From NCBI GenBank assembly GCA_963771025.1, contig CAVYRL010000003.1, forward strand, positions 1 through 64,000: a stretch of DNA of 64,000 nucleotides, written 5' to 3'. Of this stretch, positions 60,245-64,000 are shown piece by piece. How positions within the stretch are numbered: position 1 is the stretch's first letter; every line of letters starts with the position of its first letter. Both the position numbers and the translations under genes were made by a program. The notes beneath the pieces were generated by a model. The model was given only the letters and a program-made list of their open reading frames with translations, had not been told where the DNA came from and searched no databases. The stretch comes from Miltoncostaea sp963771025 (GTDB taxonomy: Bacteria; Actinomycetota; Thermoleophilia; Miltoncostaeales; Miltoncostaeaceae).

Positions 60245-62086
60245 CTACTCGACGGTTACGGTCTTGGCCAGGTTGCGCGGTTGGTCAACGTTCAGGCCGC
60301 GCGCCCGCGCGAGGCCGTATGCGAAGATTTGCAGGGGAATCACCGCAGCGATCGGCGACAGGAGCGCCGGGGTGCGCGGGGCCCAGAGCACGTCGTCGGC
60401 GTGCTGCTCGATCTCCTCGTTGCCCTCGGTCGCGACCGCGATGACGCGGGCGCCGCGGGCGCGAACCTCCTGGATGTTCGACACGACCTTGTCGAACACG
60501 TGCCCGTCGGTGGCCACGACGACCACCGGAGAGCCCTCTTCGAGCAGTGCGATCGGTCCGTGCTTCATCTCGCCCGCCGGATAGGCCTCCGTGGGGATGT
60601 AGCTGATCTCCTTGAGCTTCAGCGCGCCCTCGAAACACACCGGAACGCCGACGTGGCGCCCCAGGTAGAGGAAGAACGAGCGATCGGCGTACTGCTCGGC
60701 TGCCCGCATGACCTCCTCGGGGGCCGACGACGCCAGGTACTCCTCGAGGACCGCCGGGACGCGGCGCAGCTCCTCGGCCAGGTCGAGCGCTCCGGCCGCG
60801 GTGAGGGCCCACTTGAGGCGCCCCAGCTTGAGCGCGAGTAGCGACAGCGCCATCACCTGCGCGGTGTGCGTCTTGGTGGCGGCCACGCCGATCTCGAGCC
60901 CGGCGCGGGTGTAGAGAACGCCGTCGGCGTCGCGGGTCGCCTGCGATCCCATGATGTTGGTCAGCGCCACGACGTGCGCCCCGCGCTCGCGGGCAACGCG
61001 CATGGCCGCAAGGGTGTCGGCGGTCTCGCCGCTCTGGGTGATGCCGATCACCAGGTCGCCCGGGCCCGCGAGGCAGGTCCGGTAGCGGTATTCGGAGGCG
61101 ACCTCGACGTGGACCGGGATGCGGGCCCAGTCCTCGATCAGATACCGGCCGACCAGGCCGGCGTGGTACGACGTGCCGCAGGCCACGACGTGGATGCGCT
61201 CCACACGCGCGAGGGCCGCGTCGTCCAGGCCGAGGCCGACCAGCTCCACCGCGCCGTCGGGGCGTAGGCGGTCGCCGATCGTGTCCCACAGGGCGGCGGG
61301 CTGCTCGTGGATCTCCTTGAGCATGAACGTCTCGTAGCCGCCCTTCTCGGCGGCGTCCTCATCCCAATCGACGCGCTCGGCGGGGCGCTCCCCCAGCTCG
61401 ACGCCGTTCGCGAACACGGTGTGCGCGCCGGCCTCGAGGACGACGACCTCGTCGTCCTCGAGCAGCACGACGTCGCGGGTCTCGCGCAGGAACGCCGGGA
61501 TCGCCGAGGCGACGAACCGCTCGCCGTCGCCGACGCCCAGCACCAGAGGGCACTCGCGACGCGAGGCGATCAGGCGGCCGGGCTCGTCCACGTGCGCGGC
61601 GACGAAGGCGAAGTGACCGCCGAGGCGCGGCAGCACCTCGCGGACCGTCTCCGCCAGATCGCCCATGTACTCGCGGGCGAGCAGCTGGGGGATGACCTCG
61701 GTGTCGGTGTCCGACGCGAAGACGACCCCGAGGTTCTGGAGTTCGGTGCGCAGCTCGATGTAGTTCTCGATGATGCCGTTCATGACGACGATCACCTTGC
61801 CGTCCGAGCTGGTGTGCGGGTGGGCGTTGGCCGTCGTCACGCGGCCGTGGGTGGCCCAGCGCGTGTGGCCGAGACCCGTCGTCGCGGTGGTGGTGCCGCT
61901 GAGGCCGGCGGCGTCACGCAGCTTCGACAGGTTGCCGACGGCGCGGACCGCCTCGGCCACCCCCTGCGAGCCGTCCATGAGTGCGAATCCCGCCGAGTCG
62001 TAGCCGCGGTACTCCAGCCGCTCGAGGCCCGTGAGGATGAGCTCCCGGCACGGACGTCCCCCCACATACCCGATGATTCCGCACAT
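60245..62086 (-). CDS. glmS: Glutamine-fructose-6-phosphate aminotransferase
   Basis: 613 residues. After Met removal Cys is the N-terminal nucleophile (CGIIGYVGGRPC) of the class-II glutaminase domain (GHTRWATHGRVTTANAHPH). Two SIS isomerase domains follow (CGTSYHAGLVGRYLIEDWARIPV; ITQSGETADTLAAM), ending LAKTVTVE. It makes GlcN-6-P for cell wall. ATG 62086 has AAGGGAGG 7 nt upstream. Confidence 0.97.
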   Translation of the reverse strand: MCGIIGYVGGRPCRELILTGLERLEYRGYDSAGFALMDGSQGVAEAVRAVGNLSKLRDAAGLSGTTTATTGLGHTRWATHGRVTTANAHPHTSSDGKVIVVMNGIIENYIELRTELQNLGVVFASDTDTEVIPQLLAREYMGDLAETVREVLPRLGGHFAFVAAHVDEPGRLIASRRECPLVLGVGDGERFVASAIPAFLRETRDVVLLEDDEVVVLEAGAHTVFANGVELGERPAERVDWDEDAAEKGGYETFMLKEIHEQPAALWDTIGDRLRPDGAVELVGLGLDDAALARVERIHVVACGTSYHAGLVGRYLIEDWARIPVHVEVASEYRYRTCLAGPGDLVIGITQSGETADTLAAMRVARERGAHVVALTNIMGSQATRDADGVLYTRAGLEIGVAATKTHTAQVMALSLLALKLGRLKWALTAAGALDLAEELRRVPAVLEEYLASSAPEEVMRAAEQYADRSFFLYLGRHVGVPVCFEGALKLKEISYIPTEAYPAGEMKHGPIALLEEGSPVVVVATDGHVFDKVVSNIQEVRARGARVIAVATEGNEEIEQHADDVLWAPRTPALLSPIAAVIPLQIFAYGLARARGLNVDQPRNLAKTVTVE

Positions 62087-62126
62087 CTCGTGCCTCCCTT
62101 GCCAGCAACGTCACGACACGTGAGGG

Positions 62127-63470
62127 TCAGAGCCGAGAGCCGCCCAACTCCCTCTCGACGACCTCGACGATCGCTCGACACCACTGCTCGCAGTCGTCGG
62201 CCGTCGGGGCCTCCACCATCACCCGGACCAGCGGCTCCGTGCCTGAGGCACGCACGACCACCCGCCCGTCATCACCCAGCGCGGCCTCGGATTGTCGGAC
62301 CGCCTGCCACACCCCATCGGCATCGGGCAGGTCGGACTTGCGCTCCACGCGCACGTTCACCAGTCGCTGCGGCAGCCGCTCCATGACACGGCCGGCCGTC
62401 GCGAGATCCTCGCCGCGGGCGGCCAGCGCGCGCAGCAGGTGCAGAGCGGCGGCGAGCCCGTCGCCGGAGGGCCCGTGGGCGAGGTTGATCAGGTGCCCGC
62501 TCTGCTCGCCGCCGAGCACGTATCCGCCGCGGCGCATCTCCTCGAGGACGTAGCGGTCGCCGACGTCGGTCCAGCGCACCTCGATGCCGGAGGCCGCCAT
62601 CGCGCGCCGGAAGCCGAGGTTGGTCATGGTGGTGGTCACGACGGCGTCGCCGGGCAGGGCGCCACGCGCGCGCAGGTCCAGGGCGCAGATCGCGAGGATC
62701 TGATCGCCGTCGACGGGCGTGCCGTTGCCGTCAACCGCCAGAACGCGGTCGCCGTCGCCATCGAAGGCGAGCCCCAGATCGACCCCCGCCGACGCCTGCA
62801 CCGTCTCGGACAGCAGCCGGAGGTCGGTCGAGCCGCATCCGGCGTTGATGTTGATCCCATCGGGCTCGGTGCCGATGCACGTGAGCTTCGCCCCGAGGCG
62901 CGCGAGCACCTCCGGCGCGGTCACGGCGGTGGCGCCGTTGGCGCAGTCGACCACGATCGAGATGCCGCCGAGGTCGACGTCGCAGCGCGCGATCAGCGAG
63001 TCGAGGTACCGGGCGCGGCCCTCGTCCCAGGACTCGATCGCCCCCAGGCGCTCCGCCTCGGGGCGGTCGCCGGGCTCATCGAGAGCGGCCTCGACCGCGG
63101 CCTCGTCGGCGTCCGCCAGCTTGAAGCCGTCGGAGCCGAAGAGCTTGATGCCGTTGTCGGCGAAGGGGTTGTGCGACGCGCTGATCACCGCGCCCGCCAC
63201 GGCGTCGGAGCCGCCGACCAGCTCGGCGACGGCCGGGGTCGGGATCACTCCGAGGAGCGCGACGTCGACGCCCGCGCTCGAGAGCCCGGCCGCGAGGGCG
63301 GACTCGAGCATGGGGCCGCTGCGGCGTGTGTCGCGGCCGATCATCACCCGCGAGCCACGGGCGAGGCGCCCGCCCAGAGCCCGCCCGATGGAGAGGGCGA
63401 GCTCCGGCGTCAGCTCACGGTTCGCGACCCCGCGAACGCCGTCCGTACCGAACAGCCTTCGCGATGCCAC
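62127..63470 (-). CDS. glmM: Phosphoglucosamine mutase
   Basis: 447 residues from GTG 63470. N-terminus RRLFGTDGVRGVANRELTPE; phospho-Ser loop VISASHNPFADNGIK; Mg loop GLAFDGDGDRVLAVD; substrate loop GGEQSGHLI; C-terminal phosphate site RASGTEPLVRVMVEA. It converts GlcN-6-P to GlcN-1-P, the step after GlmS. It lies between rpsI (25 bp) and glmS (40 bp). Confidence 0.97.
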   Translation of the reverse strand: MASRRLFGTDGVRGVANRELTPELALSIGRALGGRLARGSRVMIGRDTRRSGPMLESALAAGLSSAGVDVALLGVIPTPAVAELVGGSDAVAGAVISASHNPFADNGIKLFGSDGFKLADADEAAVEAALDEPGDRPEAERLGAIESWDEGRARYLDSLIARCDVDLGGISIVVDCANGATAVTAPEVLARLGAKLTCIGTEPDGININAGCGSTDLRLLSETVQASAGVDLGLAFDGDGDRVLAVDGNGTPVDGDQILAICALDLRARGALPGDAVVTTTMTNLGFRRAMAASGIEVRWTDVGDRYVLEEMRRGGYVLGGEQSGHLINLAHGPSGDGLAAALHLLRALAARGEDLATAGRVMERLPQRLVNVRVERKSDLPDADGVWQAVRQSEAALGDDGRVVVRASGTEPLVRVMVEAPTADDCEQWCRAIVEVVERELGGSRL

Positions 63471-63495
63471 AGGGGTGGTTCCGGGCGTGAGCCGG

Positions 63496-63903
63496 CTACC
63501 TCTTCGAGAACTGCGGACGCTTGCGCGCGCCCTTGAGGCCCGCCTTCTTGCGCTCCTTGATGCGGGCGTCCCGCGTCAGGAAACCCTCGCGCTTGAGGTC
63601 GGGACGCAGATTCTCGTCCGCGACCGTAAGGGCCTTGGCGATTCCGTGGCGCAGTGCGCCGGCCTGGCCCGAGACCCCGCCGCCGTGCAGCAGGGCGACG
63701 ACGTCGAACCGGCCGTCGGTGCTCGTCGCCTCGAACGGCTTCTTGGCCTGGGTGACCAGGACCTCGTTCCCGAAGAACTCGTCCACGGGACGGCCGTTGC
63801 AGGTGATGACGCCGGTGCCGGGGGTCAGAATGACCCGGGCGACGGCGTTCTTGCGCTTGCCCGTCGCGCGGTAGCGGACGGGGGTGGCGATGTCGGTGCT
63901 CAC
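63496..63903 (-). CDS. rpsI: Ribosomal protein uS9
   Basis: 135 residues. RYRATGKRKNAVARVILTPGTG at the N-terminus, then GGGVSGQAGALRHGIAKAL and the universal C-terminus RKRPQFSKR, which reaches the ribosomal P site. GTG 63903 overlaps the rplM stop by GTGA. Confidence 0.97.
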   Translation of the reverse strand: MSTDIATPVRYRATGKRKNAVARVILTPGTGVITCNGRPVDEFFGNEVLVTQAKKPFEATSTDGRFDVVALLHGGGVSGQAGALRHGIAKALTVADENLRPDLKREGFLTRDARIKERKKAGLKGARKRPQFSKR

Positions 63904-64000
63904 GCGGGGACCTCCGCGACTCGGGTGAGGCGCAGCGGCTGAGGCGCCTGGGCTTCGTGCGGGTGCTCGGGCCCGGCGTAGATCTTGAGCTTGAGCAGCT
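63900..64000 (-). CDS. rplM: Ribosomal protein uL13, C-terminal part
   Basis: The last ~33 codons read LLKLKIYAGPEHPHEAQAP then QPLRLTRVAEVPA, the typical L13 C-terminus. The gene enters from the right edge and ends in a GTGA overlap with rpsI. Confidence 0.92.
   Translation of the reverse strand, partial: LLKLKIYAGPEHPHEAQAPQPLRLTRVAEVPA

Overview
The window is a GC-rich bacterial chromosome segment in which third codon positions are almost all G or C, GTG starts are frequent and genes often overlap as GTGA or ATGA. The suf operon order (sufB-sufD-Rieske-sufC-sufS-sufU-sufT), the rplM-rpsI-glmM-glmS-acpS-nnr-alr order, a WhiG/FliA-type sigma factor, an LppX-type lipoprotein and TANNNT boxes 6-7 nt upstream of many start codons point to Actinomycetota, perhaps a deep class such as Thermoleophilia (inference).

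Layout: 1-1600 looks like the edge of an integrated element next to a tRNA-Cys (excisionase-like gene, small HTH gene, direct repeats). 1.7-4.7 kb is a SoxR redox module: soxR, a near-perfect SoxR box, a luciferase-like flavin oxidoreductase and a disulfide reductase. 4.7-17.2 kb is mostly housekeeping: tRNA-Gly, Nif3, an EF-G-like GTPase, the sigma factor, MBL hydrolases, rpiB, Mrp, a 7Fe ferredoxin, and a chain of overlapping minus-strand genes (amidohydrolase, thioesterase, methyltransferase, small proteins). 17.2-25.7 kb carries a SufR-like regulator, a secreted repeat protein and the complete suf operon.

25.7-42.3 kb is the most unusual part. It combines two gene sets. One is the partly conserved 'nitrogen-starvation/nitrile' set known from Mycobacterium MSMEG_0565-0572, Synechocystis sll0783-0788 and the Nit1C cyanide cluster: MSMEG_0572-like protein, radical SAM, GNAT, AIR-synthase-like protein and glycosyltransferase. 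No nitrilase is visible; a metal-dependent amidohydrolase and an unknown protein sit among these genes. The other is the set reported for oxamate carbamoyltransferase (FdrA/AllF, DUF1116/AllG, DUF2877/AllH) plus carbamate kinase. Around them are an aminotransferase-fold protein whose PLP lysine is replaced by histidine, an in-frame fusion of an SsuD-like monooxygenase with a PLP decarboxylase, OsmC, and a CoA-disulfide-reductase-like flavoprotein. My inference is a pathway that makes a carbamoyl or oxamoyl compound and passes its carbamoyl group to phosphate, giving ATP, CO2 and NH3.

42.3-47.1 kb encodes secreted cell-wall enzymes (M23, two NlpC/P60-type proteins, one with a dead cysteine site, and M15), followed by a short RNB ribonuclease. 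48.5-54.3 kb is a minus-strand receiver / HEAT / GT2 synthase / CHASE-PAS histidine kinase unit whose kinase has two apparent frameshifts. 54.5-64 kb returns to housekeeping: cobalamin adenosyltransferase, CAP protein, cca, alr, nnrD/E, acpS, glmS, glmM, rpsI, rplM.

Recurring features are apparent CTG start codons (either CTGA overlaps or a CTG behind a clear Shine-Dalgarno sequence) and many probable leaderless genes, including a zero-gap divergent pair at 27107/27111.
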